From assembly GCA_027592785.1 (NCBI GenBank), contig JAQCLD010000041.1, forward strand, positions 1-36,112: a stretch of DNA of 36,112 nt, in the 5' to 3' direction. Origin of the DNA: Acidobacteriota bacterium. Lineage in GTDB: Bacteria > Acidobacteriota > Terriglobia > Bryobacterales > UBA6623. The translations under genes were made by a program, and so were the position numbers. Below the pieces are notes generated by a model, which saw only the letters and a list, made by a program, of their open reading frames with translations, was not told the origin of the DNA and did not search any database. Shown one piece after another: positions 1-6,995 of this stretch; the first letter of the stretch is position 1; every line of letters begins with the position of its first letter.

Positions 1-350
1 AGCCCCTGGTCGTGTCTCGACTAGCCAGGGACCTTCTGCATTTATGTATACCACCCCGTGTCAAGTGCGCTGGCCGAAGGAGGTGAAGATGAAGGCAGGA
101 CCATGGGCTCGCGCCCATGGCTCGGGTGGGGCTATGTCGTGCGGTGATAGAGGCGCCGCCCTGGCGGGCGGTAGCGCAGCCTTACGGCCGCGCCTCTGTT
201 GCGCGGGTTGTGGGCGGATTGACGGTCGGCGTACGGTGCTAGGACCCGCCGCTTACGCGGCTGGGCTCGGGTCGCTGAAGGATTGAGGAGGGCGAAAGAG
301 TAGTGCAGGATGATCGGATCGCTTGGTCTGTCGCCACAGGCTGCGACGAA
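1..350. other. Structured intergenic region downstream of hpnE, no confident gene
   Basis: No gene is supported here, but the stretch is rich in inverted repeats. A hairpin at 4-30 pairs CCCTGG with CCAGGG. A perfect 8-bp stem lies at 101-120 (CCATGGGC/GCCCATGG). A further 8-bp stem pairs 149-156 with 190-197 (AGAGGCGC/GCGCCTCT) and encloses a CGCCC/GGGCG hairpin at 157-170. A GCCGC/GCGGC hairpin lies near 247-260. A textbook Shine-Dalgarno sequence (AAGGAGGTG, 77-85) precedes an ATG at 89 on the plus strand that opens a 65-residue frame ending at 286. That frame is rich in Gly, Ala and Arg and resembles no family I know. The region may hold a structured RNA, a small gene, or only palindromic spacer. 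Confidence 0.3.
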
Positions 351-358
351 CTAGACCA
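324..358 (-). terminator. Hairpin at the end of the hpn operon
   Basis: TGGTCT (324-329) pairs with AGACCA (353-358), and inside it GTCGC (330-334) pairs with GCGAC (343-347), with a 5-nt bulge. The stem overlaps the hpnE stop codon. No T-run follows on the minus strand, so it is either a factor-dependent terminator or an mRNA 3' stabiliser. Part of the sequence (CGAACTAGACCAGG) resembles the hairpin at 4-30 (CGACTAG-CCAGGG). Confidence 0.35.
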
Positions 359-1610
359 GGAATCGTGCTGCAGCACCCTGGGAACGGGCTGCGGCCTCTG
401 CAGCGCGATAACCGCTGCGAACCGCGCCTTCCATGGTCGCTGGCCAGTTCGTATCCGTCCAATCGCCGGCTAGAAAAACGTTCGCGTACTTGGTTTCTGC
501 TGGGGGCCGATGCTTGGTCAGCCCCGGCTTGATCGAGTATGTCGCTCTAGCCTCTTTCACGACATGCGCTCGAATCAGTTGCTCCTCGGCGACGGCTGGA
601 AAATACTCGGCGAGTTCTTTGCGGGCCAGCTCGATGATGTCGCCGCGCGACATCGTTAACAAATCCCGCGAAGCACTCACGACGCACTGCACATACGTGT
701 CTGACTTACGAAACATCCACTGCATCGTGCGGTCGAGCAGCACTGCATGAGGCAACTCGGTCACTGGCCGGTCGAACCACAAATGCACGCCGGTAATCGG
801 CGAATGTTCGAACGGCTCGACATTCAGCTCCAACCCCGGCAGTAGCGCCAAAACGCGGTCATACGGCACAGCGCTGATATAGACATCCGCCTCATCGCTC
901 TGGGCATCAATGCGCTCAACCGACTCACGCAAATGCACTTGAACGGCGCCTGGGGCGCCGTCGTAGAGCTCCGCCAGCGGCACTGCGGGCACGCCCATCT
1001 CATAGCTTGTCTTGCTGCCCAACAAGCCTTCGGCGAAAACTTGAAATGCAGCACGCGCCGAAGCTCGCTCTGGCTCTTCATTCAGGGCGCTGACAAGAAT
1101 CGGCCGCCAAAATCGCTGATAGCTGTTCTTGGAAACGTTGCGCGACGACAGCCATTCGGCCATCGTCAGCTGTTCGAGCGCCACATCGCCGTAGCGCTTC
1201 TGCAACGCCCGCAGGTCGGCGGCCAGCGCGAACTTATCGCTCCAACTCAAAAAGCCAAACTGAAGAAACGAGCCCGCCAAATGTGCCGGATAGGGCAACG
1301 CTCCGCGGCGCAACGTGTCGACAGCGCCGCCTGGCCGCACGAAATATAACTCGTCGTAGAAGCGAATCTTCTCGGCGACGCCGCAGCGTTTGTAGAAGTC
1401 CATCAAGTTGTCGCAGCAGCGCAGCAACACATGCTGGCAGTTGTCGATGCGTTCGGAGTCGGGCTCGTCAGGGCGCACAGGAAATGACGTTGCGCGGCCG
1501 CCGAGAAAGGGCTTCGACTCGTACAGATCGACTTGCCAGTCGAGCGATGCAAGCGCCACCGCCGCCGACAATCCCGCTAAACCGCCGCCGACAATCTTTA
1601 CCCGGGGAAT
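351..1610 (-). CDS. hpnE: HpnE, squalene-associated FAD-dependent desaturase (hydroxysqualene oxidoreductase)
   Basis: This flavoprotein performs the last step of the HpnCDE route, reducing hydroxysqualene to squalene. An N-terminal FAD-binding motif (VKIVGGGLAGLSAA) is followed by a segment with LYESKPFLGGRATSF, and the C-terminus carries the matching FLAGDWTDTNWPATMEGAVRSG region of the phytoene desaturase/amine oxidase fold. The only ordinary start codon close to the motif is TTG at 1571, but it would delete the glycine motif, so the true start must lie upstream. The best ribosome site, GGAGGAG at 1618-1624, stands 7 nt before an ATT codon at 1610; a TTG at 1649 is also in frame. The gene overlaps the end of hpnD. 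Function is secure from sequence and neighbours; the start is uncertain. Confidence 0.92.
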   Translation of the reverse strand: MPRVKIVGGGLAGLSAAVALASLDWQVDLYESKPFLGGRATSFPVRPDEPDSERIDNCQHVLLRCCDNLMDFYKRCGVAEKIRFYDELYFVRPGGAVDTLRRGALPYPAHLAGSFLQFGFLSWSDKFALAADLRALQKRYGDVALEQLTMAEWLSSRNVSKNSYQRFWRPILVSALNEEPERASARAAFQVFAEGLLGSKTSYEMGVPAVPLAELYDGAPGAVQVHLRESVERIDAQSDEADVYISAVPYDRVLALLPGLELNVEPFEHSPITGVHLWFDRPVTELPHAVLLDRTMQWMFRKSDTYVQCVVSASRDLLTMSRGDIIELARKELAEYFPAVAEEQLIRAHVVKEARATYSIKPGLTKHRPPAETKYANVFLAGDWTDTNWPATMEGAVRSGYRAAEAAARSQGAAARFLV

Positions 1611-2473
1611 AGCAACGCTCCTCCGAACCAGCGCGTGCGCGCGGCGCGCAAAACGATCCAGGTCTTCTCGAGAGCGGTCAGCCGCGGACGCTGTTGATAA
1701 ACGTCATACCCTTGGCTCTTGATACGCAGCAGAATGCCGTAATAGATGGCCATCAAGGCCCACAATGCAGGACGGCTTGCCGGCCGTACCAGCCCCAACA
1801 GCGGCGCCGCTTCTTGGTAGTAGCTCCTGGCGCGCTCCCACTCGAAAGCCATCAGTTCGCGCGGCGCTTCTTGGCCGGCCATCAGCTGCTCGCGCGTGAT
1901 GCCGAAGCGCTGGAGGTCTTCATCAGGCAGATAGACGCGACCCATGCCGGCGTCTTCTGGAATGTCGCGCAGGATGTTCGTCAACTGAAAGCCGATGCCG
2001 CATTTCTCTGCCAATTCCAACGCCCGCGGATCGCTGAAGCCGTAAATGTGAACCACCGTCAGGCCAACAACGGATGCGACGCGATAGCAGTAGCGATACA
2101 GCTGCTCGAAGGTTTCGTAGCGTTGCGGCGCGAGGTCGCTGGAGACGCCTTCGATCAAGTCTAAGAAGTACTCGTGCGGAATCTTGTAGCGCTCGACTGT
2201 CGCACGGAAGGCCGGCAAGATCGGATCGTCGCCGAGATCGCCCGACAGCGCGTTGACCAAGGCGGCGTGCCACTTGTTCAACGCCGCGTTGCGCGCTTCA
2301 ACCGACCGGTTGCCTTCGTCGCTGATGTCGTCCGAGTAACGCATGAAAGCGTAGACGGCGCACATGGCGTCTTTTTGCTCGCGCGACAACAGCACGAAGG
2401 AGTAGTAAAAATTCTTCGCGCGCGTCTTGGCGACGCGGCGGCAGTGCGCGAAAGACCGATCCAGGCTTACCAT
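1598..2473 (-). CDS. hpnD: HpnD, presqualene diphosphate synthase
   Basis: A 291-residue member of the trans-isoprenyl diphosphate synthase (squalene/phytoene synthase) family. It condenses two farnesyl diphosphates to presqualene diphosphate, the first step of the three-enzyme bacterial squalene route. The first Asp-rich motif DDISD is at residues 48-52. The second, in QLTNILRDIPED, lies about 100 residues later and is followed by GRVYLP. Length is normal for the family. The ATG at 2473 overlaps the end of hpnC by 7 nt, which suggests translational coupling. The alternative, phytoene synthase CrtB, is much less likely because hpnC and hpnE flank it directly. Confidence 0.94.
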   Translation of the reverse strand: MVSLDRSFAHCRRVAKTRAKNFYYSFVLLSREQKDAMCAVYAFMRYSDDISDEGNRSVEARNAALNKWHAALVNALSGDLGDDPILPAFRATVERYKIPHEYFLDLIEGVSSDLAPQRYETFEQLYRYCYRVASVVGLTVVHIYGFSDPRALELAEKCGIGFQLTNILRDIPEDAGMGRVYLPDEDLQRFGITREQLMAGQEAPRELMAFEWERARSYYQEAAPLLGLVRPASRPALWALMAIYYGILLRIKSQGYDVYQQRPRLTALEKTWIVLRAARTRWFGGALLFPG

Positions 2474-3387
2474 AGCCGACGTCCCACGACACGCAACAGC
2501 AGACCAACGCGCTCCGCTTTGCCGACACGCGGACGGGCGCGAATCGGGTCATGGTCTTGCTTGCGAATCTTGTTGAGGATGGCCATGCCGCCGCGGCTGA
2601 ATAGTTCGATGTCGATGGCCAGCCGCCGATCCAAAGTATCCGCCAACGGCAGGCCTTGCTCAAACAACAACTGCGCCCGGCGCACTAAGTCCGCGAACGC
2701 CTTTTTGACAACTTCGCCGGCTTGACCCTGTCTTAGGTCGGCCTCAAGCGTCTCTAGCGAGCCGCCATGCGCCTGCAAGACATCGGCGGGTACGTAGATG
2801 CGATTGCGGTCGGAGTAGTCGCGGCCGACGTCTTGCCAATGATTCGCTAACTGCAGAGCTGTGCAAGTTTCATCGGACAATCGGATGCGTTCGGCATCGG
2901 CGTAGCCGCAAAGATGCAGCACCAACCTGCCGACTGGGTTCGCGGAATAGACGCAGTAGTCGAGCACCTCGTCGTAGGTTTGGTAGCGATTCTTGGTTTG
3001 ATCCTGGACGAAGGCGCGCACCAAATCGGCGAAGGGCTCTTTGGGCAGCAGGTGCTTATCGACCGTCGTCCGCAGCGCCACGAACACGGGATGCTTGGCT
3101 TGCCCTTCGTACATCGCGTCGAGCTCATTACGCCACCAGCCGAGCAATTCCAGGCTGCGCTGCGGGTCGCCGAACTCGTCGCCTAGGTCGTCGGCCCACC
3201 GGCAATAAGCGTAGACGTTAAAAAAATCTTGGTGTAGGCGCTTGGGCAGCAGCAGGCTGACGACGTGGAAGTTTTCGTAGTGCGCCCCTGACAGGCCGCG
3301 GCAGTAAGCGAGCGAGTCGTTGAGCGTCCAGGCGGGGAAATCGGTTCCGTGGGCTTCGACGAAGTCTTTCGGAAAGAGCGTAGCCAT
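2467..3387 (-). CDS. hpnC: HpnC, hydroxysqualene synthase
   Basis: A 306-residue squalene/phytoene synthase family protein that converts presqualene diphosphate to hydroxysqualene. The first Asp-rich motif (DDLGD, residues 66-70) and the second (NHWQDVGRDY, followed by RIYVP) are both intact. The N-terminal part (SGAHYENFHV) is typical of HpnC rather than HpnD. It is the first of the three adjoining squalene genes in transcription order. A 33-nt gap separates it from the dehydrogenase gene upstream, so it is probably cotranscribed with it. Confidence 0.94.
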   Translation of the reverse strand: MATLFPKDFVEAHGTDFPAWTLNDSLAYCRGLSGAHYENFHVVSLLLPKRLHQDFFNVYAYCRWADDLGDEFGDPQRSLELLGWWRNELDAMYEGQAKHPVFVALRTTVDKHLLPKEPFADLVRAFVQDQTKNRYQTYDEVLDYCVYSANPVGRLVLHLCGYADAERIRLSDETCTALQLANHWQDVGRDYSDRNRIYVPADVLQAHGGSLETLEADLRQGQAGEVVKKAFADLVRRAQLLFEQGLPLADTLDRRLAIDIELFSRGGMAILNKIRKQDHDPIRARPRVGKAERVGLLLRVVGRRLW

Positions 3388-3420
3388 GGGTCCGGTCTCG
3401 CCGGAGCAAGACGACGTCGT

Positions 3421-4473
3421 CTAGACGCCGTTAGGCAGGATCGCGGTCTTCAAATGACCGTTGTGGGCCATCATGTGCCGGAAGACCTTGAGCAAGTCGC
3501 CCAAGGGAGCTTCATCGATGACGAAATCGGCAGCGTTGATAGCGCCTTGGCTGACGATTTCTAACGCACGCTTTACCAATCGAGGCGTGTGATGGAAGCT
3601 AGCCTTCAGCGTCAGTTCGGAATAGTGCAGCAGCGAAGTGTCCAGGCACACAGAGGTGTCTTTGGGGCAGCCGCCAAAAAAGTTCACCGTACCGCCGCAA
3701 CGCACCATCTTCACCGCGCCGTCCCAGGCGTGGGGGGAGCCAACGGCCTCGACGACCACGTCGGCGCCGCGCCCATCTTCGGTTGCCGCGCGAACCGCTT
3801 CGACTGGTTCGGAGCCTGGCCGCGAAATGATCAACTCGCTGGCGCCCATGCGCGCGGCGCGATCGAGTTGTTGCTGACGACGGCCGACAGCGATCACGCG
3901 CGCTCCGGCCAAGACCGCCAGTTTCACAAACATCAAGCCGATCGGTCCGAGCCCAATCACGACAACCGTGTAGCCTGGCTTGACGCCGGAGTCCTCGAGG
4001 CCGTGCAGCACGCAAGCCAGCGGCTCGGCCATCGCGGCGTGACGGTAATCGACATGCGCGGGGATTTCGTAGCAGTTATTTTCGACGATCCTCTCGGGGA
4101 TGTCGATGTACTGCGCGTATGCGCCGTTGTTAAACAGCAGGTCTTCGCAGAGATTCTCGCGGTCGCGCTTGCAGAAGTAACACTCGCCGCATGGCGCGGA
4201 GTTGGCCGCGACGATGCGCTGGCCGACTTTGAATTTAGTGACGTTAGCGCCCACCGAAACGACGTCCCCGGCCAACTCGTGGCCGAATAGCGCCGGGGGC
4301 TGGATCATGCGCGCATGGCGACCGCTGCGGAAAACCTTGAGGTCGGTGCCGCAAGTCAGCGCCGTTTGAACCTTGACGAGAATGTCGCCGAGACCAATTT
4401 TAGGGACAGGAACTTCTTCGACACGGAGTTCTTCCTTGCCGTAGAGGACCGCCGCCTGCATCTGTCCGGTCAA
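3421..4473 (-). CDS. Zinc-dependent medium-chain dehydrogenase/reductase (first of a pair)
   Basis: A 350-residue MDR alcohol or polyol dehydrogenase. Catalytic zinc ligands are visible as Cys41 (TCGTDLK) and the GHE motif at His65-Glu66. The four structural-zinc cysteines are in CGECYFCKRDRENLC (95, 98, 101, 109). The Rossmann glycine motif is VIGLGPIGL. The following strand ends in GRRQQQ with no acidic residue, which may favour NADP(H). The start is probably TTG at 4473, with AGGA 8 nt upstream; an ATG four codons later is possible. It lies 4 nt after the related gene at 4478-5566 and just before hpnC. Substrate is unknown; the setting suggests hopanoid or isoprenoid alcohol chemistry, which is inference. 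Confidence 0.88.
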   Translation of the reverse strand: MTGQMQAAVLYGKEELRVEEVPVPKIGLGDILVKVQTALTCGTDLKVFRSGRHARMIQPPALFGHELAGDVVSVGANVTKFKVGQRIVAANSAPCGECYFCKRDRENLCEDLLFNNGAYAQYIDIPERIVENNCYEIPAHVDYRHAAMAEPLACVLHGLEDSGVKPGYTVVVIGLGPIGLMFVKLAVLAGARVIAVGRRQQQLDRAARMGASELIISRPGSEPVEAVRAATEDGRGADVVVEAVGSPHAWDGAVKMVRCGGTVNFFGGCPKDTSVCLDTSLLHYSELTLKASFHHTPRLVKRALEIVSQGAINAADFVIDEAPLGDLLKVFRHMMAHNGHLKTAILPNGV

Positions 4474-4477
4474 CGTT

Positions 4478-5566
4478 CTAATCCTGCTCCTGCGGATATA
4501 CCAGTACTTTCAGCGACCCGTCTTGCGGCCGCCGGGCAATCTCGATGCCGCGCTCCAACTCGGCCAGGGGCAGGCGGTGCGAGATCAAATCCTCGACGGG
4601 AAAGTCTTCCCGCCAGACGATCTCGGCCGACTCCCGCTGCAAATCTACCGAAGCGGAGTACGAACCAAATACCATTCTCTCGTTTTTTCCGATCCCGGCG
4701 CCGTCTAACTCAAACTTTTCTTGTGAGGAGGTCTGGGCGAAAAGCATGATGCGGGCCCCCGGACGGGTCAGAGCGACCGCCTGCTCCACGATACCAGGCG
4801 CCGAAGCCGCGACAATTACGACATCAGCCCCGCGGCCCGAGGTGGCTGCCCTTAGTTCTGCCGCGATATCCACCTGAGTCGGGTCCCAGGCCCGCGCGGC
4901 GCCCAATTTCTCCGCTTTCGCCAGCCGTTCGGGCAGGCGGTCGGAGGCGTAAATGTGCTCCATGCCGCGTTGTTTCAACAACATGGTAAAAAGCAACCCG
5001 ATTGGCCCTTGACCCATGACCAGGACGGTTTCGTCGGGGGAAAGGGCGCACTTTTCGACGCCCTTGAGGCAGGTGTTCAGCGGCTCGACGAACGTGCCGC
5101 GCTCGAAGCTGACGCCGTCGGGAATTTTCTCGACGCCGGCATCGACGATCCAATCCATCACGCGAACGTACTGGGCGAAGCCGCCTCCGGCAGGCTCAAA
5201 CCCGGCGGTGACGCCCACCTGGATATATCGCGCGCACTGGGCGTAGTCCTTGTGGCGGCAGTAAAAGCAGTCGCCGCAGGGGATGTGGTGGCACACGCAA
5301 ACGCGGTCGCCGATTTGGAATTTGGTGACGCCCGCCCCGATTGCAGCGACCGTTCCGGCCGTCTCGTGGCCGTAGATGCGCGGCGGGGTCAGCAGGTCGT
5401 ACTCGATTTTTTTGAGATCGGTGTGGCAGATGCCGCAGGCGGCGACCTTGACCAGGATCTCGCCGGGGCCGATCTCAGGGATGCCGACCTGTTCGTATAC
5501 GACGCGTCCCGCGCCTCGGTAGACCGAGGCGGACATCAAATCGGGGGCTGTGGCGGCGGCGCTCAT
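4478..5566 (-). CDS. Zinc-dependent medium-chain dehydrogenase/reductase (second of a pair)
   Basis: A 362-residue MDR enzyme related to its neighbour but clearly diverged from it. Catalytic zinc site: Cys44 (CGICHTD) and His67-Glu68 (GHETAG). Structural zinc cysteines: CGDCFYCRHKDYAQC (97, 100, 103, 111). The glycine motif is VMGQGPIGLL. An Asp at the end of the next strand (ASDRLPERL) suggests NAD(H) use. It is first of the pair in transcription order and leaves only 4 nt before the next gene. Two related oxidoreductases side by side with squalene genes may form a heteromer or catalyse successive steps. The substrate cannot be told from sequence. Confidence 0.88.
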   Translation of the reverse strand: MSAAATAPDLMSASVYRGAGRVVYEQVGIPEIGPGEILVKVAACGICHTDLKKIEYDLLTPPRIYGHETAGTVAAIGAGVTKFQIGDRVCVCHHIPCGDCFYCRHKDYAQCARYIQVGVTAGFEPAGGGFAQYVRVMDWIVDAGVEKIPDGVSFERGTFVEPLNTCLKGVEKCALSPDETVLVMGQGPIGLLFTMLLKQRGMEHIYASDRLPERLAKAEKLGAARAWDPTQVDIAAELRAATSGRGADVVIVAASAPGIVEQAVALTRPGARIMLFAQTSSQEKFELDGAGIGKNERMVFGSYSASVDLQRESAEIVWREDFPVEDLISHRLPLAELERGIEIARRPQDGSLKVLVYPQEQD

Positions 5567-5573
5567 TGAGGGC

Positions 5574-5795
5574 TCACGTCAGATCGGCATCGGTGCCGAA
5601 CCGGGACCGGATGGACTCTTCTTGAAGGGTTTGAATGGCCGGCCAATGGTGAGGAGGGTTCTTTGGGCTAAGCCGTCGTCGTCGGTTGCATCCGATGCTT
5701 CTACATACTTTAGCGCCGAACTCTCGTGGGACCTGCCGAGCCAGGAAGATCTGACCGACTTCGAGTGTGGGTACAAGCGCGCTTTCGTCCGACAA
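5574..5795 (-). pseudogene. Frameshifted remnant of an hpnG-like nucleosidase gene
   Basis: Pieces of the HpnG-like protein encoded just upstream (5922-6977) can be read here in alternating frames. One frame gives LVPTLEVGQIFLARQV, matching LDPTLDVGQIFVARQI. A second gives KYVEASDATDDDGLAQRTLL, matching KHVETPEFPRDIGVAQGTLL. The first frame resumes with IRSRFGTDADLT, matching LRRSGADAVDM. At least two frameshifts are therefore needed, and both ends of the domain are missing. About 125 nt between this relic and the intact gene hold nothing recognisable. It is either a decayed duplicate or the original hpnG of the cluster. Confidence 0.75.
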
Positions 5796-5921
5796 ACTTT
5801 TCCTAGATTCCACTGGGGCAATGCTCCAAGTACTTTATACCACAAAGCCACCTGGGCTCAAAGCATTTCGCTAAGCAACAAAAGTCATGTCAAGCGCACG
5901 GCATACTGCAAGCAGCCGGGC

Positions 5922-6977
5922 TCATCCGGGGCGCACGTCAAAGCGACAGATACTTAAGAAATCGGCGAGACGCTGGGAAGCGAGTTCAGAATCTCGCTTG
6001 AGGGAGAGCAAGCGCTTCCAATGGCTGGGGTTAAGACCCGCTTGCGCGAGGACGCGCCAGCCAGCGAAGGTTCCATCGGAGCGGCGGGCACGATTGAAGT
6101 CCACGGGGAAATCCGTGTCGGCCCGGTCACTGACTACGCGGACGCAGTAGAAGGGTACGCTGCGGCGCTCCGCTTCTTCGGCGACGGCGTAAGCTTCCAT
6201 GTCGACCGCATCGGCGCCGGACCGGCGCAGGGTGCGTTTATCCTCGCAGGTTTGGGCGACTCGGTCGATGGTGAGGAGAGTCCCTTGGGCGACGCCAATG
6301 TCCCGTGGGAACTCCGGTGTTTCAACGTGCTTTGGAGGCGAGCCCTCCCGCGCGATCTGGCGGGCGACGAAGATCTGGCCGACGTCGAGCGTGGGGTCGA
6401 GGGCGCCGACGTAGCCGACCGAGACAAGGGCACCCACGGGGATGCGTTCGAACCCGCGGTTAACTGCGACCCTTGCATTTTCGACACCCGGACCATGCAA
6501 CGCAACGAGTGAAGGAGGTACCCCTAGGGACATGAGCCCAGGCCGCCGCAAATCCAAATCGAGTTTGGTCATGCCAGCCATAGCCCGGACTTCACGAGAA
6601 TCCGCCGCCACCAGCAACACACCGGGCGTCTTGCTGTAGATGACGGTGTACTTCGTCGTGAAGGCGGGAGTCCAAATCGATAGCTCCCATTGTTGCTTCG
6701 ACGTTGGAAAGACCTCTTTGACTCGCTCAGCGAGGGCAGAGAAGCCTTCCAACTCCTCATTCACCTCTGCGACTCGGAAAGGAGTGTCCGCTTGTCCAGA
6801 TTCCGCGACGAACTCCAGGTAGATTCGATCTGTTGTGTAGAGGTCTCGCTTGTATGCGGAGATCCATAGAACCTCTTCCCATCGGAGAGACCAGCGATGG
6901 ATTGGCCCCTCATACACACTGAATCCGTCCCCGCTCAGGGTGATATGAAGCGGGTCTATTGGCTTGCGGCTCGGCAA
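5922..6977 (-). CDS. HpnG-like hopanoid-associated nucleosidase with extra N-terminal domain
   Basis: 351 residues in two parts. From about residue 118 on it is a phosphorylase/nucleosidase of the PNP/MTAN superfamily: VLLVAADSREV, GYVGALDPTLDVGQIFVA, then AVDMEAYAVAEEAE with the Met260-Glu261 pair typical of the active site. The tail (LLSLKRDSELASQRLADFL) resembles HpnG, which releases adenine from adenosylhopane to give ribosylhopane. Residues 1-116 are a different small beta-rich domain (ITLSGDGFSVYEG, LRWEEVLWIS) resembling stand-alone hypothetical proteins. HpnG is normally only about 200-250 residues, so the fusion is unusual. Location beside hpnCDE supports the hopanoid role. Other nucleosidase substrates remain possible. 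Confidence 0.7.
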   Translation of the reverse strand: MPSRKPIDPLHITLSGDGFSVYEGPIHRWSLRWEEVLWISAYKRDLYTTDRIYLEFVAESGQADTPFRVAEVNEELEGFSALAERVKEVFPTSKQQWELSIWTPAFTTKYTVIYSKTPGVLLVAADSREVRAMAGMTKLDLDLRRPGLMSLGVPPSLVALHGPGVENARVAVNRGFERIPVGALVSVGYVGALDPTLDVGQIFVARQIAREGSPPKHVETPEFPRDIGVAQGTLLTIDRVAQTCEDKRTLRRSGADAVDMEAYAVAEEAERRSVPFYCVRVVSDRADTDFPVDFNRARRSDGTFAGWRVLAQAGLNPSHWKRLLSLKRDSELASQRLADFLSICRFDVRPG

Positions 6978-6995
6978 AACGTACCGGACTAGTAC

